Part shown: positions 33,993-46,929 of the stretch, piece by piece
Layout: every line of letters begins with the position of its first letter
Numbering within the stretch: the first letter of the stretch is position 1
NCBI RefSeq assembly: GCF_026151205.1
Contig: NC_087078.1
Span: 14,279,118 to 14,339,117, forward strand
DNA from: Bolinopsis microptera
Lineage: Eukaryota; Ctenophora; Tentaculata; Lobata; Bolinopsidae
Length of the DNA stretch: 60,000 nt
Reading direction: 5' to 3'
Notes under the pieces: generated by a model
Database searches by the model: none
Told to the model about the DNA's origin: nothing
What the model saw: only the letters and a program-made list of their open reading frames with translations
Made by a program: the position numbers and the translations under genes

Positions 33993-35929
33993 ATAGATCT
34001 CTCCACAGATCACATCGGCATATTCGAGGCCTCGTGGTATCTCTATACCTACTCAGTACCTACTCATTACTACTAACATCTCGTCATATTTTGAGTTATT
34101 TCATTTGTTCTGTAGTGTTCTGTGATCTTACATTTCATTGTTACGTGCTTCTTTTGTCTTGCTTTTTTATTTTGATAGTTTTAATCCGTAGGAATGTATC
34201 GGATGCATGTCAAATAATTAACATGCTACAGTTAATTAATGTATTGTTGTATCCCAATACTTACATAATACGCTATGGTCAGTTCTCTTCTTCTTCTGAT
34301 TGGTCGGCGTCGACTGTAAGCCTTCCTTTCGGTGGCTTTCACAACGAGCCCCTATGTCTCCAACTCCTGCTGCTGGAGAGAGAGAGAGACTCCCAAATTA
34401 TATACCATTAATACCAAATTATATACTCACGCCTTACGGGCATCTTTTGTCTTGCTATTCTATTTTGATCACTTTTTAATCTCTAAGAATTTTATGTATC
34501 ATAAAAATGCTACAGCTCAGCTTAATGTTTTGTTTTATCTCGGAATTTGCCGGATTTATTTCCCATATTTCTCATATTTAACCCAGTGTACTTCTCATGT
34601 AGCTATGCCAAACGTTGTAGCAGAGCGAATAATAGATGTTTTCAGAATATTCAAACCTAAATGGAACAGTCTTCAGAAAGACACAAACAGAGAGGAACAG
34701 TGAGTAGCAAACTTTATTCTTAATAATTTACAGCGAGATAATATTGAGATTAGAAGAATGTCCAGAGCGATTGATTGAGTACACTCGGTAACCCGAGGGT
34801 GTCCATTATAAAGACCTTGTGGGCCAACTACACTATTCTAATTGTAATTGCAACTGTGTCAACGTTTTGTTTCTCTGTAACATTTTCTCTGCAACTCTTC
34901 TAGAGGTACACTACACATCACACCAGTGTTAGAAGCAGTGTATAACTTTATAGTGCAACAAGCAGACTTTAGTCTAGCCACCTCCTGCCACCTACGCAAC
35001 ATGTAAAGTTAAAGGACGACAAGGGGGGGGGGCCCCCCACGGGGGGGTACCAAGCCTTTTAGTTTGTATAGAGTCACCAGTCACCAACAAAACATAACGT
35101 AACGTCTGCCCTACTTAACTGATTCTCTTAATTTCACCAGTGGGGCAGCGAGGTGGTGCTGACTGCTGTACCCACAACCCGTGCGGTTTGGTGACTGATA
35201 TCAGTATAGCCGGAACTAGGAGTAGGTTCCACAGTTGAAAGTACAATTTTCTCGTAGTTTATTCACATCTCATAAGCTCATGTTATATACACCAACATAA
35301 TATTATATGTGAATTATGATATTCACTCTCCGGGTCGAACAACAGGAAAACACTGCGTCTAAATTCGTGAAGCACGTGCTCCTTCATAAACAGCTTGGTT
35401 GAACGGGGGAAATGTTAGCATATGTAACCGGTCTCGAAACAGCATTCTAAATGTCAGAGTCAGACTAAATGTCACGTGATCAGAACACGTGACTGGTTTC
35501 TGCTTAGTGATTGGTTGAGATGTTGCACTATCCGCTGTAGGATTGGTTGGGTAGCAAGACAAGAGATAGGAAATCCCCGGGGTATATTTGCCTGCTAGTT
35601 CTCTCAGTCCCTCAATTTTGCTTGCTTTGTCCCTTGACGGTTTGTCTGCAGTTGCTACCCCAAGTAGAAGATACTGCAGAACTTGTCGCTCCCCAAGAAG
35701 ATGCAACCGGAACAGAAACTTATATTGAAACTCATATTTCTTCACGACGCAAGGTTAGCTTTTATGTATGACCGAATGAATATATGAATGGGCGACTCTA
35801 GCAAGCTAGTGGTCCATCTCCTTTTCTTTCGCGGTACGGCCTCAGCGTTTTTCGATGTCACTGAACTACACTACACAATACACGTAAGCATTAGAGTCAT
35901 TTCAAATCTCTAACGAAAGCCTCTACCAT
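33993..35929. other. Gene-poor stretch with two exon-like islands
   Basis: An island at 34629-34700 encodes ERIIDVFRIFKPKWNSLQK before a GTGAGT donor. A second at 35649-35752 encodes VEDTAELVAPQEDATGTETY between a CTGCAG acceptor and a GTTAGC donor. They do not join in phase, so no gene is called. A G10C6...G7 run lies at 35023-35047. The opposite-strand 128-codon frame at 35359-35745 overlaps the second island and has no recognised family. Confidence 0.3.
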
Positions 35930-36079
35930 GGTTTAGTAAGAGACAGCTGCCCTCAGCTTGGAGATCTTGACCCAGCCCAGATTCGAACTCTCTACCTCAG
36001 GTCCACCTCCAGTAAACAGGCGGAATAATTACCCAAAACAGGCGGAATAACGGAGATTACCCAACTGAGCCACTGAGCC
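35930..36079 (-). mobile_element. tRNA-derived SINE
   Basis: The minus strand starts GGCTCAGTGGCTCAGTTGGG, containing a polymerase III A box (TGGCTCAGTTGG). About 75 bases on it has a B box (GAGTTCGAATC). The inter-box distance is long because GGTAAT...TTATTCCGCCTGTTT is present twice. It is not a functional tRNA: no cloverleaf fold with a 7-bp acceptor stem closes. The 3' limit is uncertain and may extend toward 35800. Confidence 0.65.
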
Positions 36080-36508
36080 ATATCACGTGATTAGCTGACT
36101 GACTTGCTGACTGGGCTTAGCACGCGCCGATAAGCCCGGTTAACATGTCTCCTCTCTTACTCTCTTATCTGTAGGTTAATTTCTAACGTGACCTAGCCCT
36201 ACTGGTATCATGTATGTTATTATGGTACTCAAATATACCAGTATTAATGAGACACTCTCTCTCTCTCTCGGTCCAGCTGTGTGTGTGTGCGTGTTATGAA
36301 CCTTGCTTTAACTGACACACTACACCACAATCTTTTTAATCCAGTTTAGATAAGCAAGGTCACGTTACGTAGCGCCGGTACTACTAAACCTTACATTGGT
36401 CCGGCTCTATTTACTTGTCACACTGGTACATTGCGCACCTCTCAATTGTTGGTTGTTACACTATATAGTTGTTACTAAAGTTACTTTGGTTGCTAAGTTA
36501 CTGTTGCT

Positions 36509-36612
36509 ATGGGTCTAGGACGGGTTAGGAGAAGAAGTTACAAGCTGCAGGAGGTAGAAGAAATGAGGAAATCTTTTCTTGAAGAAGAGGAGGAGGAGGA
36601 GGACGGTTCAGT
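36509..36612 (+). CDS. Candidate alternative first coding exon of the OATP gene
   Basis: ATG opens 34 codons (MGLGRVRRRSYKLQEVEEMR, then a Glu-rich run and DGS) and ends at a GTTAGT donor leaving two bases. That is exactly the phase accepted by the OATP exon at 39127. An ACTATATAG box lies about 50 bases upstream. The Glu run could simply be a GAG repeat. If used, the transporter would be 753 rather than 725 residues, with a longer cytosolic N-terminus. Confidence 0.35.
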
Positions 36613-38218
36613 GTTAGTTCTATCCTTTACTCGTCTGTTGATAGATACCGCTCCAACTTTATTTTGTTGATTCAGACAGTACTGTCGGTTCGAATGAACG
36701 AATATAATATATGTTTGTTTGTTTGTTTATAATACCGGTGCCCAATCTCGTATCAGATATGATCCAACTCAAGGGTTGCGTGTAATTACGGATGTTTCCT
36801 GCAAGGGTATTCATATCATTAAGCATTCATTTCTGGGTTCTGTAAAACTGCAGTAATTATAATTGTGCTAGAATGTTTAGTAATTTGGATCGATATCGGA
36901 CACACTGGACAGGGCAACCCTTGATCCAATTTCACGAATACTGGAAGATTCGTGTCACCAACCTCTGGGTGTCCTGCATGCCTCAAAATTTAAAATTTAT
37001 CCCTAATTTTGCACATTGTACTGGAATGTTACAAACAGAGTGATGTATTCGTTATATCCTAGATACAATTTTAGAAGATGAAAATTAACGATGTAATCCT
37101 GTGAAACGTGAGTTTATTTCCTGGTTGCTATAGTCAGCTATAAGGTCGGAAATGAAAAATGTATAACATTGATACCTGTACCTACCAAACCAATTATTCG
37201 GCGAAGGTAGCCTCGTGGGTTATATACATTATATAAATATAATATTTATATAATTAATACTGGATAAACCAAGGTGTCCCTTGGCCCTTACTGTACAAAC
37301 CCAAATTCTAAGAGTATGGACTTGAGTTTTTACTCTCCAACACGCGCATATCAAAACAAACCCAAAGACTTTTACTTTTTAGTCTTTATTTGAAATGATT
37401 TGTCGGTAATATCTCCCTCTCACAACGGTTTAACACTCACAAACGTTTCACGCAACTTATCTTTTTAAGTCTTTACACAAATTACCATATTTTTAAGTTT
37501 TATCAGCACCGCACAATTTTCCCTCCGTGATATAATACCGCTTCTTTCTGATTCAACTTGCTTTTTCTTTTTAACAGTTTAAGTTCGTTATCAAGTTAAT
37601 TTCGACTGAATTATAAGCTTTCATACGGTCATGTCATACGGTCATGTCATTATTGTACTTAGAAAAGACGAAATTGAGAATTTTTCCAGACATTAATCTA
37701 CAGCGTGAGACAGCTAATGATAAATAATTTGGTTATTTTATAATTAAAGGGAAAGTTGGGCGATTTTCTTAACCTTAAAAAAGACCGACAAAAATCCTAT
37801 AAAAAAGTCTGACTGAACTGAACCGAACACTACACAGCGTTATCTCTACACCGTAATCTGCACACAGTTTTCTGTACACGGTACACTAGCTCTGTACGCA
37901 AATGGAGCTGATACGAATAAAGTTATATCAAATTAGTGTATCATAATTATAATTTAGAATATTATATTAATATTGCATATTATCATTATAACATTATACA
38001 CGTTTAGCAGTCATGCATTTGGTCATTAAATCACTAATTCATGATGGTTTAGGCAAGGTAATTTGTTCGCGTGTATCTCATTTATAATGAAATACCTGAT
38101 GGCGTCGTCGTCAAACAACATTAGTGGTTGTGTTTGCTGGCCATGTGTTACGATAATACATTACCAAACTGTGTACATTCTCCAACATGATACAAATATT
38201 GTTTGAGTCTATTAAGAT

Positions 38219-41200
38219 ATGGTGATTGTTCAGAAAACGTGAGTTTCTCTTAGTTTATATCTCTGTGAAACCTACCCTACATAACTTGAATTTAGTATTC
38301 AATAAATTTTTCTGCCTTACGTAAGAAGTTATGCATTAAATTAGTGCACGTATTTTTAGTATTTGATTCCATTGTATGGTCTCAGCAACACGAGGCGGGA
38401 ATCTCTGTATCTTGCTCTAGGTTTTAATACTTCCTGAAACTCTACCTGTTCTGTCTGCATTCCTACCAACTTTTAATGAGACAAACAATTTAACCGGAAA
38501 AAACCGATTGGTCTCATGACTTTGCAGTTTGCGGTACCTTAGATTGTACATGACTTATATTATTTGTAAATGTTTAAACTTAAATTGTATAAACTCTGTA
38601 ACGTGCGGTTCCTATCTTTTGTTAAGTTTTACACTTTCTCTGACAGGATGCATTCCTGTCACGCCAAATTCCTATCTAGTTATAATCAGACAAATTAGTA
38701 AAACCTCAAGAAGTGAACAATGTCCCAATCCCATGACTCTGCCGGGCTTTAAGTTTCATATGACTGATAATGCAGTACGTGATTGGAACTGGCACTTCTA
38801 GCTCCGCGTATTAAATTTGACATATGAGACTTGTAGACGGTAGTTTTGAGAGGTTTCTTTTAATTTCAGAGACACCTGATAATCCTTCTGTGATATCAAT
38901 AATGGGGAGAAATATAGTGGAGATCTTAACTTCTGTGTTGATGAAGCAACATGGATGTTATATTCTCCTGTAATATTCTGCAGAGAAATATGTTCATAGT
39001 ATTCTGCACAGTCAAGATAGACAACAAGACGGGATCTAAATTTAATCTAAATTGAATTTATCTACCCGACATCTTTTTTACCTAAATTGTTCCCCTAACT
39101 ATTTCATTAACTATACTTAATTTCAGAACCTCAGTGGACAAAGAAAAGCGGTCCCTGAGATGTGGTCTCCTGAACCTCCGACCCCACTTTCTTCAGAAAT
39201 TCAATTCCGCCAGATGGTTCTTTGCATTCTTCTGTCTAGCTTTCCTTGTACATCACATGACTAATACTATGGTGGGTTTAAGCTACTTTTAGTGAGAGTA
39301 ATATACTTTATAACTTAATTATAATAATAAATTGAAGTTTAGTTAAAGAAAACTTCTTGGCCACCTTGTATGTGCTATTGTGGATTAAGGATAGCACCTG
39401 GAAGTGCCTGTTCCACAGATAGAATCACGCCAGGCCATGGACTTTAAAGTGACTTTAACACTTTAATTAAACTGCTGTCATGTTTAATGAGCACAAGTCG
39501 CTTATCTTATCCGACCAATTATCAGCCACTCCTTGAGTCATTGAAGCATACTAAAATATTACTAAAATATTACTTGAATATTACTAAAATATTGCTACAG
39601 TGCCACTTCCAATGCCAAACCAATTTTAGGTTTCACTGTAAGATATTACTAACAGTAACATCATGAAGTTAGCTGTGAAATAACCTCTAAATAGTTTACC
39701 TACAAACGTGTAATGCTTGATTTGAAACAAAATGAAATATCAAACCTCTTTTTTTTTTTCAGATATCAGTCAACTTATCCACTATTGAGAAAAGATTTGA
39801 TCTCTCTTCCACCAAAAGCTCTTTTATAATAAACGCCTACGATATATCCTGTGCAGCGACGGTGATGTTTATATCTCACTTCTGTAAAAATAGCAAACCT
39901 AAATGGATTGGGATAGGCATTGTTGTCATGGGAATCGGAGCTCTCATCTTCACTATTCCTCACGTCGCTGAAACGTAAGTTCTTCTTTCTTTTATTCTTT
40001 GTGATGTGCTTGCTTTTATCTCTACAATCAAGTGATCAATCAGTATTTCCGGTTTAAAAAGTGATATGCCTTAAAATAGTTTATGTAATTAATTTTTATT
40101 TTGTTTTATAGATAAGTTAAAGGTTTTCTATTTCTGATTGTGATAATTTTGCAGAAACTTTTTCACCATAAAAGACGACATGAGGTAGTTATCTGAAAGG
40201 GTGGATACTTGATATCGCATGTTGAACTCTCATTTAACGCATGTTCTACTTCTATGCATGCTGAATTATCTTCTTAAAGCATGTTCTGCGACAAATAACT
40301 CTAAAAATATGTGAAGGACCTTAGGTATTAGATTCAGAGCAAATCTCTTTCCATTCGGGAGGGAGACTATCGACGTACATTTTCAAAACGCAAAAAATGC
40401 TATAATCGACAAAGTCAAGTCTCTCGACATTCTACTTCTATTCCTTTCCATTTTCCACATAGAAGCGAGGAAATCGACCGATATTAAATTTACGGCACAG
40501 TTCTTTGAACTTCATGTTTTTTTCGAGACAAAAATGAAAATGATTTTCTTTCTACTCACAGTGATGCAATAACACAGAAATAATGACCCCCGTTTGAAAT
40601 TGTACTGAGTAAACTATGAACTGAATATAGCATTGCTGAACTTGAAATGTCTGAAGTATGATTGTGAAGCATAAGTAATTCTTCTAACCAACCGAAAGCT
40701 GTGTTTTTCTTCCGCTGGAAATGATATCCGACTAGCTTTTATTATTTTACGCAAATTTTATCTAACAAATTGCAGTTAAACTAAATATAAAACTTGATTA
40801 CAGGGTGACACTAACAGATACGGGGTTGGCTCCAATAGACCATGGTAGATTAATACCTGGTTCTGACAGTGCTATCTGCAGTGCATCAAACGTGCACCCT
40901 AACTCAACAACGTGCCCTTCTGAAGGTACGGGCATTTCACATATGTTTCATGCACATTTCACTATCTTATTTTATGTTAATTTCATATTTGTTTCATTGA
41001 ACGTACATTGCACTCACTTTTATTTCAATTTTATTGCACGTTTATTTCTAATTTATTTCACACTGTGTCTTGTTTCAGGTGTTGAATCCTCTTCAAAATG
41101 GTACTTTATATTTGTGATAGGAGCCTTGCTCTTTGGTCTTGGGGGAACGCCTATAAACACTCTTGGGCCCCCATTTCTTGACGAGATATTTCCACCAACT

Positions 41201-44200
41201 AAAGTCACAGCTTTTTACGGAGTTATGGGCAGTATGTCATGTCTGGGTCCTATCTTCGGGTTCGCATTTGGAGGTTTTATGTTGAAATACTATGTGGACT
41301 TCTCCGAGCCTGAAGGACTGACTCCCAGTGACAGTGAGTGGATTGGAGCCTGGTGGACTGGGTTCATACTGTCCGGAATAATGGCAGTTCTCTCAGCCAT
41401 CCCTCTTATCATGTTCCCTCGCAAACTTCCTGAGGCTGACGAGGTCCTTACTATGAAGATAGCTGCGGGTGAGTTTACCTACCATAAAATAACTATCCTC
41501 CTATAATTTAGTTACACTTTTTTACAGCACCATATTACACTTAATAGTATTACGATTGATTTAGTTATCCAATATTGAAAGAACCGCCCTTGCTCAGGTA
41601 TCGCGTCACCTGAGACCAACAGAGAGTCGGAGAACTCGAAGGAGAAGATGACGGTACTGGAGATGGCACTGGAGTTCTGGCCCACTATAAAGACCCTCTT
41701 CAGTAACGGACCCTACATGTGCTGTACACTCTCACAAGCCTTTACTGGTTTCCTCATAGGGGCCTGTTCCTTCCTTCCTAAACTAGTACAGATAGGACTA
41801 AAGTGAGTGTTAAATTTATCAGTTTTTTTTTCGTCTCTTTCCCTTAAACATTCAGTCACGAGTATTAATTTGTTAGTCATCGGCTATCTCCAGAATAAGT
41901 TTCACCCAAATTTCAGCCTTAAGCACCTGGATTAATACCCGAAGAAAAAATTCCCAAAATTAGATTCGCAAACGGATGTTTTTCGGCCACAATTTGCTCT
42001 TCTGAGTTCGTATTTAGAGCTACAACTTGAGCAGATAAATGGTATGTGACCCACTGTAACGGTACTACTAAAGGTGCTACATAAGTAACGTAACTTCACA
42101 AGTCGGTATTGAATGTGCATCATGCACCAAACCTAACCTAGAGTAGAAAAATACCCTGGAAATGAGAAGTGCTTGTTCCAGTTTTCCTGGCGTGAGTCAG
42201 CTCACCATGGTAAGGTCACTGCCAATAATGAATTAAGTTCCATTTGTAATGTCAATATTATCACGATAACAATGTAAGAATTCTCGTACGAGTAATGCAG
42301 ATATGAGCGTTGAATGTTGATATAAGTCTCTTAACAATATCAGGCGGTGTAATAAACATTTATCCATTTTATAACCAGCGTTAAAAATGAACAAATTCTG
42401 ACTGTCCCCGTTAAGAAGGTGACTGGAATTTAATAATTTTGGGGTAACCGATTAGTTTGCACGCTTCACGCTTTGAATTGATTAATCTGGTGAATTATCT
42501 CTCATGCTTGTATATTGCATATTTACAGTATTGTAAAGTTATAAGATAACCGGACAGGTTAAAATTAGGGTACCTGGTATTCCTTACCTTCTCTAAAACA
42601 ATTCATCTTGCAATATTTCCAGCCGTGTAAGCTTCCTCAAAAATACTAAAGTAAAGGTATATAGTTCAGGTTCTAAAGTAACGGTATATTGTTCAGGTTT
42701 CTAAAGTAACGGTATATTGTTCAGGTTTGAGCCCTCTCAAGCTAGTTTTTACCTGGGCACAGTGTTGGTATCGGCTGCAGGAGGTGGTTACCTCATCGGC
42801 GGTTATCTCTCACAGAAACTCAAAATGGACGGAAAGTCTGCAGCTAAGTACGGCTTTATATTCTCTATATTCGGAGCAATACCTTCCTTTGGTATGTTGA
42901 TGCACTGTCCGGGAGTGGTTATGGGAGAAGCTTCCTTATCTTCCGGGTAAGTTTCTAGCTTATTGATCTCTTATAGTAATAGCCATTTTACTTGAATAGC
43001 ACAAATCGAATTTATTACTGTCGTGAAACCCCGATTTACTGCTAACCCCGGCCATTTCCTTTTCCTCAATGTCAATATACATGATTTAAACATACAGTAA
43101 AATGATAACTCATATCCCAGGGTTAGCCTAGCCTCAATGCATCCTCTGGACCCAGGATATGCAATGAACATGTGCGCGGATAGCTGCAAGTGTCCCACAG
43201 ACTATGACCCAGTTTGTGGACAAGACATGACTTTCTCTTCGCCCTGTCACGCGGGGTGCACTGTTAAGGAGCTGATAGACGAAAAATACTATGTAAGTTA
43301 GAACAGTTGTTTTACACGTTATAGATGTGGATTCTGGTGGGGAGGTGAGGCATATTTGTTTACATGAAAGTTGACACGACGTGATAAATCCATGCAATAA
43401 TCCCATATATGGAATAATTGCATGGATTGATCACGTGTCAACTTTTAGGTAAACAAATATGCCTCACCTCCCCACCATAATCCACATCTATTACTCTATT
43501 AGTCTTATAATGCTCACTTCCAAATCTTTTAAGTAATGTAATATTACAAACTAGCACACAATATTATGGCGGAGTAAAATGACTGAAATGGCAAATAAAA
43601 TGGCAAACGAAAGAACTGAATACTGATCAGTATAATGCATGGCCTAAAAGCAATTGATAAGATAAGAGTGTCCCTGTGCGAGCTGATAAGACAGTATTCT
43701 CACATTTTACTTTCTTCAGACTCTAGAACATTCTCTCTGAATCAAGATTAGTTAGTCATGTCTTAGGAATCTTTAATTTAAAATACGATAACAATAACAC
43801 TACCCCTATTCAGAAATTCTCAAACTGCTCATGTCTGATGACGGATGAGATCATTGTGGGACTAGATAACGCATCATACCACGCTACCAGCGGTAAATGC
43901 GAGACTGACTGCCCTACCTACGTGCCTGTCATGTACCTTGGCTCAGCTTTTCTAACCCTCTTCTTCTGCTTCCTGGCCCAGCCCGCTAGTATGCTGGCTC
44001 TGAACAGGTCAGTTACTTAACAGGTTTCAAGTCTGGTAACTAATCTAGGTAAACTATAGGTAAAAATATAATATTAATCATAAGCTAAAATGTACTAATC
44101 TTTGTATTCTAAATTATATTATTATTTATACAGTTTAGTCCCTGCCTAGGTACTACCTAGTACTTAGTAAGTTAGTACTTTACCCCCCTTTGCTCGACTA

Positions 44201-44984
44201 TTATTATGAACCCTCCTCAGGTCTGTTTCTCACCAGCACCTGTCCATGGCGTATGGTATCAGGAACCTGTTATTCCGGACCCTGGGGACCATTCCAGGCC
44301 CGGTTCTGTTCGGTATTATCATAGATTCAGCCTGTGCAGTGTGGCAGAGAGGATGTGATGGGAGTTACGGTAGCTGCTGGGAACACGACACAACTAAGTA
44401 AGTAAACTTCCTTTTTTCCTTCCCTAAACCTCCCGACCCCTAAACCTCCCGACCCGAAACCTCCCGACCCCCAGACCTCATTTTTGTCCCAACCCCTTTC
44501 CCCCCCCCCCCATCTCGTTTACTCTCGAGATAGTTTGTCACGAGGGTAACCCCATACACAATTACTCTCAAACCAGTGTAAGTAAAGTATCAACTGTAAA
44601 GTATCAACTGTAAAGTATCAACTGTAAAGTATGAATTGTAGAATGTTAACTGTAACTCTCTCCAGACTGGTATACTCAGTATCAGCAGCGTTTATTGTTG
44701 TGAAGATTTTATCGGACGTCTTCCTCTTCCTAACGTGGCGTCTTTACCCTGAAAGTTCAATGTACAGCCCAACTCCCACTCCAGAGGACAACCCTGACGC
44801 CCCGCCCGACTATGTTGTCAAGGTAACGGATGACAGTGAGCTGCTTGAGATCACGTACAGGAACCAGGAGAGGAGGGGCTCCGCCCATACCTCCAATAGA
44901 AAGAGACTCAGTGATTATTTAAAAAGCGGCCTTGAAAATGGCGGGAAGATTTTTGTTTCCATGGCTCATGAGACCATTGTGTAG
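38219..44984 (+). CDS. SLCO-like: Organic anion transporting polypeptide (SLCO/OATP family), complete
   Basis: Predicted plasma-membrane, sodium-independent carrier of large organic anions. Exons: 38219-38238, 39127-39271, 39763-39974, 40804-40925, 41079-41468, 41598-41802, 42725-42946, 43121-43292, 43814-44007, 44221-44397, 44666-44984. All are GT-AG and in phase, giving 725 codons plus stop, normal for the family. TM1-3 lie at about 37-122. The family signature appears as DSEWIGAWWTGF at 251-262 before TM6. TM7-9 lie at about 340-435. The Kazal-type loop 457-485 (CKCPTDYDPVCG) sits between TM9 and TM10, with further paired Cys in exon 9. TM11 contains GTIPGPVLFGIIIDS. The protein ends ETIV, a class I PDZ ligand. 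NST and NCS sequons lie in extracellular loops. The six-codon first exon is the weakest part; 36509-36612 is a rival start. The rest is certain. Confidence 0.95.
42644..42728. repeat. 28-bp triplication across an OATP 3' splice site
   Basis: Three tandem units of CTAAAGTAACGGTATATTGT followed by TCAGGTTT (the first diverged). Each carries a TTCAG/GTTT acceptor. Only the third keeps the reading frame of exon 42725-42946; use of either earlier AG would add 28 or 56 bases and shift the frame. Confidence 0.85.
43322..43490. mobile_element. Foldback MITE in an OATP intron (PIF/Harbinger-like)
   Basis: The 169-bp element is one near-perfect palindrome: TAGATGTGGATTCTGGTGGG at the left pairs with its complement at the right, with few mismatches over arms of about 83 bp. 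It is flanked by TTA on both sides (43319-43321, 43491-43493), the target duplication typical of PIF/Harbinger elements. It lies in the intron between the Kazal exon and the next exon, with no effect on coding. Confidence 0.7.
44577..44640. repeat. 15-bp tandem repeat before the last OATP exon
   Basis: Four copies of GTAAAGTATCAACT(G) lie just upstream of the final 3' splice site. A CCTCCCGACCCC(TAAA) repeat and a C13 run lie at 44425-44510. Confidence 0.75.
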
Positions 44985-46929
44985 CGAAACACAATAAGGA
45001 TTTATTTTAAAAACAGTTTTTATTCAGACTTTTTAATGGGTGGATTGCTACAGCACTTACTTGTTTACTGTGTGATTGCGGGGCAATTATTGAAATTATT
45101 GGATCCAGTCTCTACACCTAATTACCATGGTTACCTTGGTTACTACGGTTACTATGGTCAATAGGTCGACCTGGATTTGTGAGATACATTGTTGGTGATA
45201 ATTTGGAAGTAAAAAATTTCAAAAATATGTGATGTGATTGTTGTAACAAAAGTTGAGCCTCTGATATGATTTTAGTTAGAATTTAGAATTCCAAATTATT
45301 GCCGATGATAAAATACTCATTATTTTTGTTTTGTATTTGTGTTGTGTTCAAATTGAATACAATTCTTCGTTTTATTGGCACTCCTTATGTGAGCTGAGCT
45401 ACCTGGTTACTACGGCAACAAATGCGGAGTTTACCGTGGTACAGTTAAACCACGATTTACCGTGACGGATATATACACGGAAACCTCGATATACGTTTTT
45501 ACAAACCGTAGTTAAGTCTATTTAAGTGTAAATCAAACATCATCTTTATACCGATGTTTTGATTTATAATGAAGTTTAGGATGAAGACTCGGCAAATCGT
45601 GGTATAACTATAACAGGAGCTGGCCAATAGACCGGAGGGTTCTATTGTGGGTAAGATATTGATCATTTAATTTTTAGTTTTTGATAAGTTGATTGGAGTT
45701 GCACTATTAATAATAGTAACTATTATAATAGTGACTATTATATTAATACATCTGTAAGTGGTGAAAGCTGGTCTTCAGATCCACTGTTTATTTCAACTGC
45801 CAAAAATAGAAGAAAATTGAAAATTGCGAATAAATCATCGGAATGTTCAGATTACGTTATCGTATTGTTAAATAGTGGCCAACAAGATGAAACCTTGGAA
45901 AATCCAAAATATGCACAAAAGTTTAAAAGGCGGCCATTTATAAGCAGTGCACCAGAAGAACAGCTTTCATGAGTGGTAATTTCTAATTATAATTTTACTG
46001 GGAGTGGGATAAACTACTTCTAATTCTACGTGTTTTTGTTAACTTACTGATCGATACAGTTAAATTAGTGCACAAACTGTTACCCTGGTGATTGTTTACC
46101 AGGTGACTGTTACCCAGGTGGTTGTTACCCAGGTGGTTGTTACCCAGGTGACTGTTACCAAGGTAACCTGGTGACTTTTACCCAGGTGGTTGTTACCCAG
46201 GTGACCTGGTGACTTTTACTCAGGCAGCTGTAATTGTATATTATGGTTATCAGATCTAGAATTCTGTTTTCTTGTGATTCAATTTCTGTACCCGATAATT
46301 AAGTAACGCAGGAATCTTATCGAAAAGTACTTATCATGATAAGTAAAGTTGGATAATTTATTTGACTGATGATACATTTTATTTATACAAAATTTCAGCT
46401 CATAGTTTTATTTGACTTGTGAATTGTTCTCGCGATAAATTTATATAATAATAAATAAATTCTAACATTTATTACACGCTACAAGCGCAGCGATACTTAT
46501 GGAAATAATAAAATTATATGCAATTTTAATATCAGGAATATCATCAAAAGCTAGGTGAAAATAAATAGTTTTCCGTTTCGAGGAACGTTTAAAACATTCT
46601 ATATTTGATCATGATGCTCTAATGGAGTAGGGTAGTTTGGTCCAATAAACATAAATGCAGCATTTGTTCGTCTGGCACGTGGTGCAGTTGTCTCACGACC
46701 TAAACTATTTGTCGCGGCCCAGGATAGGAGGGAACACACACTGGGCACGTGTCATACCAGGCAACGTCTGGCAATGCAGGTGCAAGAAGAGCTTCGTCAT
46801 CGTGTATCTCTTAAGTACTCTCTGTGAGTATCGAGGAGCTATGTTGTTTTGACATTTAAAAACCAGAAGAGCTATATTCTGAACTTAACAGGACAACAGG
46901 TATGAGGTTGAAAATAGAGCTTTGATATA
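44985..46929. other. Intergenic, 3' of the OATP gene
   Basis: A pogo-end-like fragment (ACAGTTAAACCACGATTTAC) lies at 45436-45475. GTTACCCAGGTGGTT minisatellite copies lie at about 46071-46225. No clear AATAAA follows the OATP stop closely; AATAAG occurs 8 bases after it and AATAAA only near 45829. Confidence 0.4.
46071..46225. repeat. 16-18-bp minisatellite (GTTACCCAGGTGGTT)n
   Basis: About eight diverged copies, alternating GTGACT and GTGGTT endings. Confidence 0.8.

Noticed and set aside
33965-34411. 148-codon plus frame
   Set aside because: It is hydrophobic AT-rich translation starting inside the duplicated terminus. No family, signal or splice support.
35359-35745. 128-codon minus frame
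   Set aside because: No recognised motif, and it overlaps a better exon-like island on the other strand. Kept only as a note in the stretch entry.
35977-36079. Functional tRNA gene
   Set aside because: A and B boxes are present, but spacing and lack of an acceptor stem point to a SINE.
46655-46852. 65-codon plus frame beside the LINE fragment
   Set aside because: No motif recognised and antisense to retroelement remains.
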